DNA of 64,000 nt, from the NCBI GenBank assembly GCA_037127315.1, contig JBBBDQ010000350.1, positions 183,501 through 247,500 of the forward strand, given 5' to 3'. Below, one piece after another: positions 31,310 through 40,966 of the stretch. Position 1 is the first letter of the stretch; each line of letters starts with the position of its first letter. This DNA is from Ascarosepion bandense (taxonomy: Eukaryota; Mollusca; Cephalopoda; Sepiida; Sepiidae). Made by a program: the position numbers and the translations under genes. The notes beneath the pieces were generated by a model that did no database searches, was not told the DNA's origin, and was given only the letters and a program-made list of their open reading frames with translations.

Positions 31310-31425
31310 ATAAATTATGTTTTAGAACATGTACATAATTTCTTCTATATATGTCCTCTTCTCTACAATCATATGGCTGTTTCAGTGTTTGGACTTCAAA
31401 CACATCATCGGGAGAAGTAAAGGTT
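31310..31425 (+). repeat. Repeat H, direct left part
   Basis: Direct copy of 30316-30425 with about 10 percent differences. It carries the second hammerhead-like motif. Confidence 0.8.
31358..31417 (-). ncRNA. Hammerhead-ribozyme-like motif, copy 2
   Basis: Minus-strand order: CTTCTC, CCGATGA, stem II (GTGTTTG, AAGTC, CAAACAC), GAAA, CAG, CCATATGA, TTG, TA, GAGAAG. Stem I is a perfect 6 bp (CTTCTC/GAGAAG). Relative to copy 1, the second pair counted from the core is T-A instead of C-G, a compensatory change. The outermost pair is C-G instead of T-G. Stem II is a perfect 7 bp. Stem III has one G-T wobble. The core carries the same U4-to-C difference. Confidence 0.62.
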
Positions 31426-31429
31426 TGGA

Positions 31430-32237
31430 ATCATTCTCTGTTTATATTTGGTTCGTTGTTGTTGTGGGGGCTGGTTGGGTTATTGGTAATTAAGTGAACG
31501 TATTTCTCGTTTTGACCGTTATAGACTTTTGAAGAATCTGGTGCGTAAGTGTGTAATTGTATTATCTGTTGGAATGTACGTTTTGTCGGTCGGTCGGGTA
31601 TATCTTCTGGTTAGAGTTTCTAAGAGGGCAGCCGTGTTGAGTTGTCATTTTTATGATTGGCTATGGTCTAATTGATTGATGTCTGCTGTTAGTCGACCTA
31701 ATTCATGTATTCACTTTGATCCTGTGTTTAGGCTTTCACTTTGGAGTTTCTTAGATAGACGTGATAGGGATGGGGTGTTTTTTTCTTTCCAATTTTGATT
31801 TTTCGGTATGGAATATTTTTTTGTTTTATAGGGTTTTCTTTTTTGAAAAAAAATATTTTTAAATATTTTATAATCAAGTTTGGAGTATTTTTGTATTTAG
31901 GCGAAGTTATTTCAAGAAATTTAAATTTGTATTTTTTAGGAAGTAAATGCAAATTGCCGTTTTATCAGTTTTTTGTATAAAGTTGTATGTTTAATCTTAA
32001 TTTTAAGTTTAGAGGGTCGGTTTTTTCTTTTAATTTTTTTTATATTCACTTTCCTATAAATTATCGTTTGGAATCCTATTTATTTCTTTTGGTTTTGTAT
32101 ATATTTTATTTATTTAGATATTTTTGCGGGCATTAGATCTTGCTTTAAGTATTTATTACATCGATTTTTTTCTATAGCATTTTTTATCTTTTATAATAAT
32201 AAAATATCTCTATTCAAATTTCCAGTACTTTTTAGTG
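31430..32237. other. T-rich stretch, no recognised feature
   Basis: Long T-rich runs (31780-32130). The antisense frame is Lys-rich for compositional reasons. No domain recognised. Confidence 0.4.
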
Positions 32238-32243
32238 TGATTG

Positions 32244-32244
<1 letters not shown>

Positions 32245-32274
<30 letters not shown>

Positions 32275-32281
32275 GGATGAC

Positions 32282-32321
<40 letters not shown>
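32245..32321. repeat. (TA)n flanked by an inverted GGATGACGAATA
   Basis: TGGATGACGAA (32274-32284) and its complement TTCGTCATCCA-like text (32319-32330) bracket a TA run. This is the tail of a SINE-2b on one side and a mirrored tail on the other. Confidence 0.85.
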
Positions 32322-32540
32322 GTCATCCACATACAAGCCTGTTTCGCTGTATCAGAGCTCATCAGTGTGGACTGACATCCACTTGCTTCTGGCCGGGATT
32401 GAAACTCGACCGGTTTAGTGTCAGTCGTAGTCGCTAAGACATAGGCTTATGAGATCAGAGAAGGGGAATTTTAGCGTGTTGTATATAAGCAGGGTATAGT
32501 CACCGAAAGAACTCAATTTGTTGCTGAAAAGTAAGTCGCA
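32322..32540 (-). repeat. SINE-2b copy 1
   Basis: Minus-strand tRNA-like core with B-box-like GAGTTTCAATCCCGGC and 3' end TGATGAGCTCTGATACAGCG. The leader contains TATACAACACGCTAAAATTC. It matches 59323-59575 closely and SINE-2 more distantly (shared CTGATGAGCTGTGATACAGC-type tail). Confidence 0.75.
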
Positions 32541-33284
32541 AAAGAAGAATGAAAACTATATGAAGCATGGTTTGCATTTCAGAAATTTCAGAAAGTACGA
32601 TGATTTTATCAAGCGAAATTTATATTTTATGGTGGAGGCAATATTTCTAAAATATAACTAGAATAATAAATTCAGTTTTCAATTTTTGTTTTTTTAGTTT
32701 TTTCATTTACTGTCCAAAATAAATGATGCCAACCTTCTTTAATCAAAACAGGAAACCTCATTTTGTTTGTCGGAGTTAAAGCGGTGTTCCCTGTTATAAT
32801 CCTCAGCCATGTGTAGTGCCTATATTATTCAATATCTTTCTGGTACTTTTAAAACTAAATTCAGTTTACTGAAAAAAATATTTTTTCTCATTCCATTGTC
32901 CAGGCTAGATAATCTCATATCAGTTAATTGAACTCCCAGTTCATTTGTTCTCGTGATGCTGGCTTTGATTTTCTAAATGAATCAAAATTGACGACTTCTC
33001 TTACTTGACCTGATTCATTTCAAAATTGACAGAATTGGAGCGAATATGAGAAACAAGAAGATTGAAGAATACAGTATCCGAAACGTCAAGGCAAAGACGA
33101 CGAGAAGAATAGCCTGAATGAATACATTTTTAATACTGATAAATCCGCATCTCTGAAAATTCGAACCGTTCCCAGATAAATAATTAAGCATATCTGTCTC
33201 ACTGCATGCATATAAATCAAATCTTTTGACAATATATTTCTTCTATTTACAACCCTACTATATATAGTATTGAGATATGTAGTG
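32541..33284. other. No recognised feature
   Basis: AT-rich, unique by eye. Confidence 0.4.
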
Positions 33285-34003
33285 TTTCCCTTTGTCTATT
33301 CTGCAAATATTTTCATGGCTTCTGCTCCGACGAACTTAACCCTCTAGGGCCATTCGTATCATATTTGATACAGTATTTCCCTATAAGGAAACATTTGGTA
33401 TTTCCCTATTAGGAAACATTTGGTATTCATTGACTGAGCAGTCAGTACAGCTTTCATTTGAAATTTATAAAATATTTCTCTTAAAAAATTTTTCAGGAAA
33501 ATATTTCTTTCAAGGCTTGTTTTCATACTGTATCAAATATGATACGAATGGCCCTAGAGGGTTAAGTCACTGGCGCCCTCGCCACAAACATTTACTCGTG
33601 CAACCAGACTGGCAAAAAGATACCGCCCATTTACAATTAAATCAACCAAATGCAACCAACAATTCTACTTCATTAGCTTCTTTTCTCGCACTTCCCGCCT
33701 GTGGAACTCCCTTCTATATACTTGCTTTCCTGACGGCTACAACCACCAGGAACTTAAATGCAATGTCAATACCCATAAATTTCCACTTGACTTTCTACAT
33801 CACCCTGTATATCTTTTCCTTTCTCTCTACCTTCGCAACTGTCTTTACACCTGTGTTCCCATCCTTCTTTTGCCCTTTTTCTGACACCCTTTGTAACTGG
33901 TTCGTCTTTCTTTTCACTCTCCTCCTGTTTAAACTTTTACTCTTATGTAGCCCTCTGCGCATCAGTGGCGGTACCGCCTTGCTTGGGATGAAACGATTAT
34001 AAA
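33285..34003 (+). pseudogene. Jockey/CR1-type LINE 3' end (copy 3), split by a MITE
   Basis: Coding words FHGFCSDEL before the MITE, then after it SLAPPS-, TRLAKR- and SRTSRLWNS-like text with frameshifts. The 3' tail is CATCAGTGGCGGTACCGCCT followed by TGCTTGGGATGAAACGATTA. The upstream end is lost. The MITE at 33340-33561 sits in the codon region that reads GAGCTTAAGTCACTG in the copy at 23948. Confidence 0.8.
33340..33561. mobile_element. piggyBac-type MITE inserted in the LINE
   Basis: 222 bp with perfect 37-bp terminal inverted repeats beginning CCCTCTAGGGCCATTCGTAT. Flanked on both sides by TTAA (33336-33339 and 33562-33565), the piggyBac target duplication. The ends start CCC and finish GGG as in that superfamily. 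An inner 25-bp unit (TTTCCCTATAAGGAAACATT and a variant) is repeated in tandem at 33378-33430. No coding capacity. Confidence 0.93.
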
Positions 34004-34944
34004 GATACCGTTAAATGATAACTATGTGAATAAACTGTCTTCTGTTCACATGCGACGAAATTAGTTTCAATTGCTGCTCGTCATTTTTTCTCTACATTTC
34101 ACATTTTATATTTTCGAAATAAATAAATTGAAATAGTTATGGTTTTAGAAATTATAAAACCTGAATATCGGCCTATTTCGTCACCAAAATTGAGTGCATC
34201 AAACCCTGAAATAGATGATGTAATTTTAAATTGCTCGTCACTTACATTCTTACAAATTCTACAGCAAAAACGGAATCTTGTTCTTAAGATCGATCAAATA
34301 AACATGAACTTTTTTAGTTTTCGATCCGCACACCTGACAAGCAAATGATAAAACTCGGATAGCATGTTCCACTCTTGCCCTGACGACTTCGCATCAAGTC
34401 TTCACCGAACTCATCCAGTGTCAGTCTTTCTGTCGACCGGAAATTCAACCATATTTTTTTTCAATGTTGCTTGTCTTCTCTCAGATTACATCTTGCATAA
34501 ATTGATTGACAAGGAAAACATGTTAAATGGAAATGAAACTACTTAGAAGTGGCAGGAAAATGTCGAGAATGATGGAAAGAAAAAGTGAACTATACAAGGA
34601 AAACAGGAGCAGGGACAAGAAACCTAGAGATGCACAACTGCGACTAGAAAAGTTACTTATTTAAAAACAAATAGGTTTGTTGATATATTAACAATGACGA
34701 AATTCGGCTGAAAAAAGACACAGAAAAATAACAACCAGACAAAATATCGCCCTCTAGAGTGGTCATTAAATCCATGTTTGTTTTAATTTTTCATTTTCTA
34801 AATTTTTCAGCTCCTCTCTTTCTTCTTTTTATCCTCCATTTTTATTTTTCTTCTTCTTTAATCAGCCCTCCTCTAGCTTCTTGTTCGCGCTCCTTCATCT
34901 TGTACGTATTCCTCCACTTACCATTCTTTCTCTATTTTCTCCTG
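34004..34944. other. No recognised feature
   Basis: Includes a CT/T-rich tract at 34790-34940. No gene recognised. Confidence 0.4.
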
Positions 34945-35063
34945 GCTTACGGTCATATCACGATAAATACGCTGGTTCTCGCTCGATCACCGAAGTTAAG
35001 CAACGTTGAGCCTGGTCAGTACTTAGATGGGTGACCGTTTGGGAACTCCAGGTGCTGTAAACG
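34945..35063 (+). pseudogene. 5S rRNA-derived sequence fused to a tRNA-like SINE head
   Basis: 119 nt align end to end with eukaryotic 5S rRNA: GCTTACGGTCATATCACG at the start, CGATCACCGAAGTTAAGCAA, TGGTCAGTACTTAGATGGGT, and a CAGGTGCTGTAAACG end. It is closer to canonical than the copy at 12006. There is no T-run terminator. SINE-1 head text starts within a few bases. The 5S internal promoter boxes look mostly kept. Possibly the first half of a composite SINE, or a 5S retro-copy beside a SINE. Confidence 0.8.
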
Positions 35064-35265
35064 TTTAGTGATGGATGTGCGTTGTGGTGCAGTGGATATC
35101 GGCTGGGAAAGAGAAATCGGTGAGCCGAGTTCGAATTCCAGTAGAATAACCTGCTTTCACTTAAGCACTGGTACCCTTGGGAAATGTATTAATCTGTCCC
35201 TTCCCTCCAGTTGTGGGTTAAATAACAGGGTAGGACTTGGGGACCCTGCCCTTAAAAACAAATCC
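35064..35265 (+). repeat. SINE-1 head and proximal body after 5S
   Basis: GATGTGCGTTGTGGTGCAGT, B box GAGTTCGAATTCC, GGAAATGTATTAATCTGTCC and GGGTTAAATAACAGG are kept. The distal body is then replaced by GGACTTGGGGACCCTGCCC, so the 3' part differs from other SINE-1 copies. Confidence 0.8.
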
Positions 35266-35478
35266 CAATGAATCTTGATACTCGAAAAGGAAAAGTATTA
35301 CTAGACATCAAACTTATATATAAAAAAAAACAAACTATAAATTGTTGATAGTAAAAGGTATTACCAGCAATAAATAAATAAAAAATTTAGTTGGCAATAA
35401 ATGACCGGCCGTGGTTGATATGCCATAAAACAAAACAACCAACCAACAACCATTTTCACCTTCTTTATGACATTTCCC
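35266..35478. other. No recognised feature
   Basis: A-rich, possibly the tail of the composite. Confidence 0.35.
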
Positions 35479-35950
35479 TGTAATATAACAATCTGGCCCC
35501 ACCCGAGGAAGTGATGCAAGCGATGGTGTTTCCCGTCGGTGAAGGGGGCGGCGAAGCGACAAGACAGGTGTTTGTGAAATACACCCTGTCGAGGCCGGAG
35601 CGGATGTCATTTGACCTTATTTCCGACAGCGGCGGAAATGGCTACAGAGGCAAACAGATCAGGTGTCTCTTAGAATTACGTGGGCGTTGCGTGGGCGAGG
35701 CAAAACCGGAAGGAAAGTCCCGGTTCTAGAAGACTATATAAAGACCTCGACACACGGATTCGCCAGCAGAGAACGGCCAGTGGAAGCAGAGAAACACCAC
35801 GGCAAGAATACACTCCCGTCAACCCATTCTATGTGCCTCTCACCCTTCCGTTCTCTATTCCACACGGTTCGCCGTCAGTAATAAAAATATAACCTTATAT
35901 TTTTATATATGCGTGTTTGTTGTTTTGTCGTCGTACGGCGATATATAACA
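35479..35950 (+). mobile_element. Solo LTR, family C
   Basis: 472 bp, unusually GC-rich for the window, starting TGTAATATAACA and ending GCGATATATAACA. A TATA box TATATAAA lies at 35735-35742 and a poly-A signal AATAAA at 35880-35885, in the order expected for U3-R-U5. The flanks are ttccc (35474-35478) and tcccc (35951-35955), a 4/5 match. There is no coding region on either side. Confidence 0.7.
35735..35742 (+). promoter_or_regulatory. TATA box of the family-C LTR
   Basis: TATATAAA preceded by GC-rich sequence and followed about 145 bp later by AATAAA, within LTR-like ends. Confidence 0.55.
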
Positions 35951-36389
35951 TCCCCACTCCTCCACTTCTTGTCCACCCTTCTTTTTTCCCACATTCTCAT
36001 CGTTGTCTTTTTTTTACAGATTCTCTTTCTGCGTTATTATTGTTTTATATTTTCTTATTTCTCGCAACATTATTCGATTTTCATCGTCTTCTTTGTCATG
36101 ACTATTATTAACAGTCGGTGTAATACAGTCAAAGTTTTTTTTTACATTTTATTAATGCTGTAAAGTGAAAGTCAAAAGCTGACCAATTGTTTTCTCTCTT
36201 ACCAAAACTGAACTGTCTATTCTATTACGAGTGTGCCAGTGTCATTAAAAATGACCGTGAAATATTTATATTGATATGCCATCTGAAATGCTGGCAACAT
36301 ATATATTGATGTACCTCCTATTCAGTATCTTACATTAAGACATAAAAAAGCAAAATAATTCAGCCCCGCTCTCTGAGCATGACAGAAGG
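35951..36389. other. No recognised feature
   Basis: T-rich then mixed sequence. Confidence 0.35.
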
Positions 36390-36434
36390 TATATATATAT
36401 ATCTATATATATATATATATGTATATGTATATAT

Positions 36435-36484
<50 letters not shown>

Positions 36485-36508
36485 ATATATATATATATAT
36501 GTATATAT

Positions 36509-36602
<94 letters not shown>
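36390..36602. repeat. Complex (TA)n array with GTATGTA/TACATAC islands
   Basis: A 213-bp alternating purine-pyrimidine array. GTATATATATACATACATAT blocks recur about 70-80 bp apart, so a larger unit has duplicated. Open frames of Tyr-Ile repeats on both strands are artefacts. Confidence 0.92.
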
Positions 36603-36606
<4 letters not shown>

Positions 36607-37474
36607 GGTACCGTCACTCATTTTTTTATACCTAAATTTAAATTGAGATTTTAAAAATAAGCAACTAATCTTCAAGCTTTAAAATTAGCTTTAATTAAAA
36701 GCCAAGAAATTAAATTTAGTAATTCCAGTAAAAAAAACATACACTGGTGTATTTTAAATCGAAATTTTATTGATTGGAATCTAAATGTTTAATTTGTCCG
36801 CCATTTTTGATCGATCGACACATTTCGTATACAGTAGCCAAATTTCTGTTTTAAACATTTTGCAAAAATAAAATATACCTCGCTGACACGTTATTTAAAT
36901 CAAGTTTTTAAATTGTAACTTACCTTCGTCTGATTTCAAACAAGAAATGCTTGCTTACTGCCTAAAATAACGATAAAAGCTTTTATATCTACGGTAGTCC
37001 TGAGGTGACGAATAATTTAATGACAGGCAGAAGCTGTCAAAAACGCGAAGTATGGCAGCCAAACACACTTGAGTCAGAATGAAAGTGCTGTTTCCTGTGG
37101 TTTCTCATGTAAAGGAAATAATCCAAAACATACTTTAACTTCTAAAATCAAAATGACCCCTATGGAAAATTGTTATGACACCTATGGAACATCGTACTTA
37201 ATAAAAATAAACATATTCACACACACAAAAGTTTTCTTAAATTGTTTTGAAAATATGGGTTGTGAACGATTTTTATTAAACTTTTCAATTTTCGATAAGC
37301 ATTGTAATCATCAATTCTTAACTAAAAAAATCTAACCGCAACAGTTCTTTAAAGATTTTTAAAATATTTTAAAACTTTAAAACTTTAATTTACAAAAAAA
37401 ACAACAACAAAAATTAAAACAATTCTATTAAAATATATTTGGTAATCGAAATATTTTTCTTCAGATTATCTTTT
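36603..37474. other. No recognised feature
   Basis: AT-rich. The plus-strand frame at 37069-37335 has no recognisable domain. Confidence 0.35.
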
Positions 37475-37700
37475 TCTATGTGCCTTGTCCATTCAGGACG
37501 TAGGCGATCATGACTTTTCCACGTCTCCCTATCCTTGTATTTTTTAGGAGCATGCCTTCTCCTGTTACAACATGCAATCCTCGTTCCGTCATCCACCTGA
37601 TTAGGTCTTTCTAATAAGTTATCCGTTGCTTTCCCTGTCTCTTTTCCCTCTAACGTGCCTGTTAGTATCGGATTCTTCAAGCTCTCCTTCCTCACTGCAT
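37475..37700 (-). pseudogene. RTE-type LINE 3' end (copy C)
   Basis: 226 bp of the C-terminus only: ILTGTLEGKETGKATDNLLE and the RETWKSHDR-type end of the ORF. The plus-strand start CTATGTGCCTTGTCCATTC is the same 3' terminus as in the other copies. Severely 5'-truncated. Confidence 0.75.
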
Positions 37701-38130
37701 ATTCTTTTTGCGATAGCACGTGGCTTAAGAACGTGGGAGGGAACAGTCAGACAAATTATAATGCTACTAAATATTTTAAAATACAAAAATCAATTTTAAA
37801 TTAAACATTAATATATTTATGAACTTAATACAAGAAAAAAACAAAAGAAAAAATTAAATTATTCTTAAAAAACAATACTGAAAACAAAGCATGAAAAACT
37901 GTGAAACGAAGAATTTTTCTCTCTCCCTTACCTATTTTAACGAAACGGAGCCATAAATCTTACCAAAATTTACTATTATACCCAGTAAACAGAAGATTTT
38001 TTTTTTAAATTTCGTCCTTCCTCAAAGACGACTTCTGTTTTAATTTGGGTATTTCCGGCAAATGCATATTCTTTTTGCGATAGCTCGTGGCTTAAAGAGG
38101 GGAGGGGGAAAAGACAGACAAATTATAACA
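37697..38130. repeat. 70-bp direct repeat, 363 bp apart
   Basis: GCATATTCTTTTTGCGATAG plus CGTGGCTTAA and CAGACAAATTATAA occur at 37697-37765 and 38061-38130. The first copy abuts the truncated end of the RTE fragment. Confidence 0.75.
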
Positions 38131-38739
38131 GACTTTGAAGGCGTTATTCCTAGTATATATGACTTTACGAAAATGGTAATATATATATATACAAAGATTT
38201 CATATTTACACTGGCCATATTGTTTTTTATATCTATGTTTTCACTCTACTAGTAAGATCTCTTGTCTTTTATGCTCGGGAAATCATTTGTACTGAGGTTA
38301 AAATTTTGGTTAGCGTACCGGCTATTTTATGTGGAACACTACTTATTCCTGATATATTGGGCTTCGTAGAATGTGTGATTTGTGCAATGTTGGTAATCAG
38401 TAAAATGTGAGTGTTTTCGAATGTTGTTATATCAGCTTTGACCACAAAATGATTTCAGTTTTTATTAATTTCTGGATATCTCATTTAAACATATAAAAAT
38501 AGTTTCGACCTGGACTGAACCAAATCTTACGTACCCAGGTCAGCAACAAGCAAGAGCAGAATTTTCGATGGAAATTTTTAGCAAAATGAATCAAATACAT
38601 GAAAGCTTTTAGGGGGAATCTTAACTGAAATGAAATTCGATTTTACCACTAAAATCTTGAAAGAAATATTTAGTGAAAACCAAAGGATCTAGTCAATGCA
38701 AAAACAAGCCAGAAAGATTATGGTGGCAGTTTATGAATG
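38131..38739. other. No recognised feature
   Basis: AT-rich spacer. Confidence 0.35.
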
Positions 38740-38755
38740 CTGAGCGAATTTTATG

Positions 38756-39064
38756 TAATGGACGTGCGTTGTAGTGCAGTGGATATCGGCTGGGAATGAC
38801 ACATCGGGGAGCCGAGTTCGAATTCTAGTTGAATTCCTTGTATTCACTTACGCGCAAATACCCTTAGGAAATGTATTAATCTCTTCCCTCTAGTTATGGG
38901 TTAAATAGCAGGACAGATTGGGTTCTACAGCCTTTGCTGGCAGCCAGTTTACCGCAGAAAGCAATAGCAACCTACTGCAAGATATACTTCTGCCTAGTCA
39001 GTCATATCTCTTACGAGACATGATCGCCCAAAGCGTGTATCACGTATGGCACTTAACTGACGGA
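38756..39064 (+). repeat. SINE-1, full length with target duplication
   Basis: 309 bp. A-box-like TGTAGTGCAGTGG, B box GAGTTCGAATTCT, and body to GTATCACGTATGGCACTTAA. The flanks CTGAGCGAATTTTATG (38740-38755) and CTGAGCGAATTTTGTG (39065-39080) differ at one base. They form a 16-bp target duplication that fixes both ends of the SINE. Confidence 0.93.
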
Positions 39065-39080
39065 CTGAGCGAATTTTGTG

Positions 39081-39310
39081 CGTTCACATTTAGATCGAGA
39101 AGATGGTAACAACTGCCTATTACGAGCGTTTTGCAAAAATTAGCTAAAACTTTAGTAAACGTGCACGGTGCGAAACTTCATCATCGGATACCTTTCCACT
39201 ATGACAAATACACTGCTCATTAATCACATCCATCTAGTTTGAATTCTGATGGAAAATCATTAAGCATTCACCTAATAGTCCTGATTTAGCAAATTCTAAC
39301 TTTTTAGTTT
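39081..39310. other. No recognised feature
   Basis: Short spacer. Confidence 0.3.
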
Positions 39311-39314
39311 TTAA

Positions 39315-39523
39315 CCCATTTTAACCCAGTGTCCTCATTTAAGGACAGCATAAAAATGTAAAAAATAATGGGCCTAAAGCATAATATAAAACCATTATTA
39401 TATATAGATAGTGAGAACATATTTATTCATCAATAAAATTACCTTCCAAATTTTGCCCAGTTGTAAAAAAATTCTTGTGATTTGTAAATGAATTTGATGC
39501 TCTAAAACCTGGGTTAAAATGGG
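39315..39523. mobile_element. Second piggyBac-type MITE
   Basis: 209 bp with perfect 15-bp inverted ends CCCATTTTAACCCAG, flanked by TTAA at 39311-39314 and 39524-39527. The ends differ from the 33340 MITE beyond the CCC start, so it is a separate family. No coding content. Confidence 0.85.
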
Positions 39524-39734
39524 TTAACATGTTGAATGTTAAAACTCCAAACTCCTCAACTCCAACAGCGTATCAAACTATTCAGCGGCTCTTCTCTCTT
39601 TCTCTTCTCATCTTCCCATCTTTCTACTTACCCAGTCGCTATCTGGCTTACTTTGTTGAGTAATACCGCTAATATTTGATATTGGAAAATGACAGCGAAG
39701 CATCATGTGGACACCTCTACCTACGTTGTGTGCT

Positions 39735-40072
39735 TGAGGTGTAGAGAGCTGGTTAATGTTTCTTTTGTTCGGCCTTGTGTCTTTCTTAACAGATCTCCCT
39801 ACAGCTTACCAGTTTTATGTTGAAAAATATTTATCAGTAGGGTTTTCATCAGAAGGTTGGTTGTCGGCAGTTGGAATGTGTGTATTAATGTAGAAGAATG
39901 GAATAATAAAGTATACACTTTGAATGTAAAATAGAAATTTATTCAGAGGAAAGAATAACAAGAGTTGTAAAAATTAATGTTCAATTATAAACCTTAGTAA
40001 GAAGTTATGAGTAGAGTTCGTATTCAATGATAAATTTGTTTGTAGCAGTAATTGTTGAGATAGAGATAAGGA

Positions 40073-40121
<49 letters not shown>

Positions 40122-40260
40122 AATGTCCGGGTCACTTGAAGTTGAGAGTTACATCTTAGATGTGTGTAAGCGAAATGCCTCCCCTGAAATGACCGCTGTG
40201 ACCGGTTAGAGACCATCCTTAAATATTCAATCCAGTCACGTGGTGTGGATCACAGAATGA
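39735..40260 (+). repeat. LTR-like family B, copy 2
   Basis: Contains ATCTCCCTACAGCTTACCAG, CAGAAGGTTGGTTGTCGGC, GAATAATAAAGTATACACTT (with AATAAA) and GTTCAATTATAAACCTTAG, shared with copies at 14345 and 62910. A (GA)n run at 40077-40118 interrupts it. Edges not fixed. Confidence 0.6.
40077..40118. repeat. (GA)n microsatellite
   Basis: About 20 GA units. Confidence 0.95.
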
Positions 40261-40715
40261 TTTTTCTTTAGCTATGGAAAAACTGTTTCTCTGACGTATT
40301 TTGAATTTTGCGATTTGATGACCAATCAGGAACCAGAGTTCCGCTACAGGTCCGTAAAAGGAATTTGACATTTATTTATTTTTGGTTTACCTCCGGAATT
40401 TCTGCGTGGAGCCAAGATGCGCAAAGACCAATTTTGGTCATTTGCTTTCTGGATCTCTGAAGGCAAACACACTGTTCCTCGCTTGCTCGGTATCACCACA
40501 TGCTACGGGCAAGATTATGTAATTCCTACCTGTGATAGTGGTGACCTTTTTCCCTTTGTCTAACGTAACTTCTGAATCATTCAATGAAATGTATAATACT
40601 CCTGATAACTCTAGCAACAGATTCAATGAACAGAAAAAATTAGTGAAATAAAATATCTTTACTCTCTACTGCAAAATTAAGTTCTCTACTGCAGGATGTT
40701 AATTTGGGAAATTTG
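40261..40715. other. No recognised feature
   Basis: A 62-codon minus-strand frame at 40438-40626 has no recognised domain. It could be noise. Confidence 0.3.
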
Positions 40716-40966
40716 TTGAATTCATTATATTCTTTTAAGAGCAAATACGCTTAGGAAAGATATTAATCCGTCTCTTCCCTCTAATTTTGGGTTAAATAAC
40801 AGGACAGATTGGGTTCTATAGCCTTGGTTGGCAATCAGTCTACCGCAGAAAGCAATGGCAACCTACTGCGGAATAATCTTCTGCACAATCAGTTTTGTCT
40901 CTTTAGAGACATGATCGCCCAAGCCTGTTTCATGTATGACACTTAACTGACTGACTGAATCGCAAA
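40716..40966 (+). repeat. SINE-1, 5'-truncated
   Basis: Starts at the TTGAATTCATTATATTC block, so both promoter boxes are missing. The body is intact to GACACTTAACTGACTGACTG. Confidence 0.85.

Noticed and set aside
34945..35063. Functional 5S rRNA gene
   Set aside because: Several helix-breaking changes, no T-run terminator, and SINE sequence follows directly.
36360..36675. Long open frames encoding Tyr-Ile-rich proteins on both strands
   Set aside because: They are translations of (TA)n with GTATGTA islands. The same occurs at every TA array in the window.
40438..40626. Possible host exon (62-codon minus-strand frame)
   Set aside because: No recognisable domain, no supporting neighbouring exon or splice pattern that I could judge with confidence.
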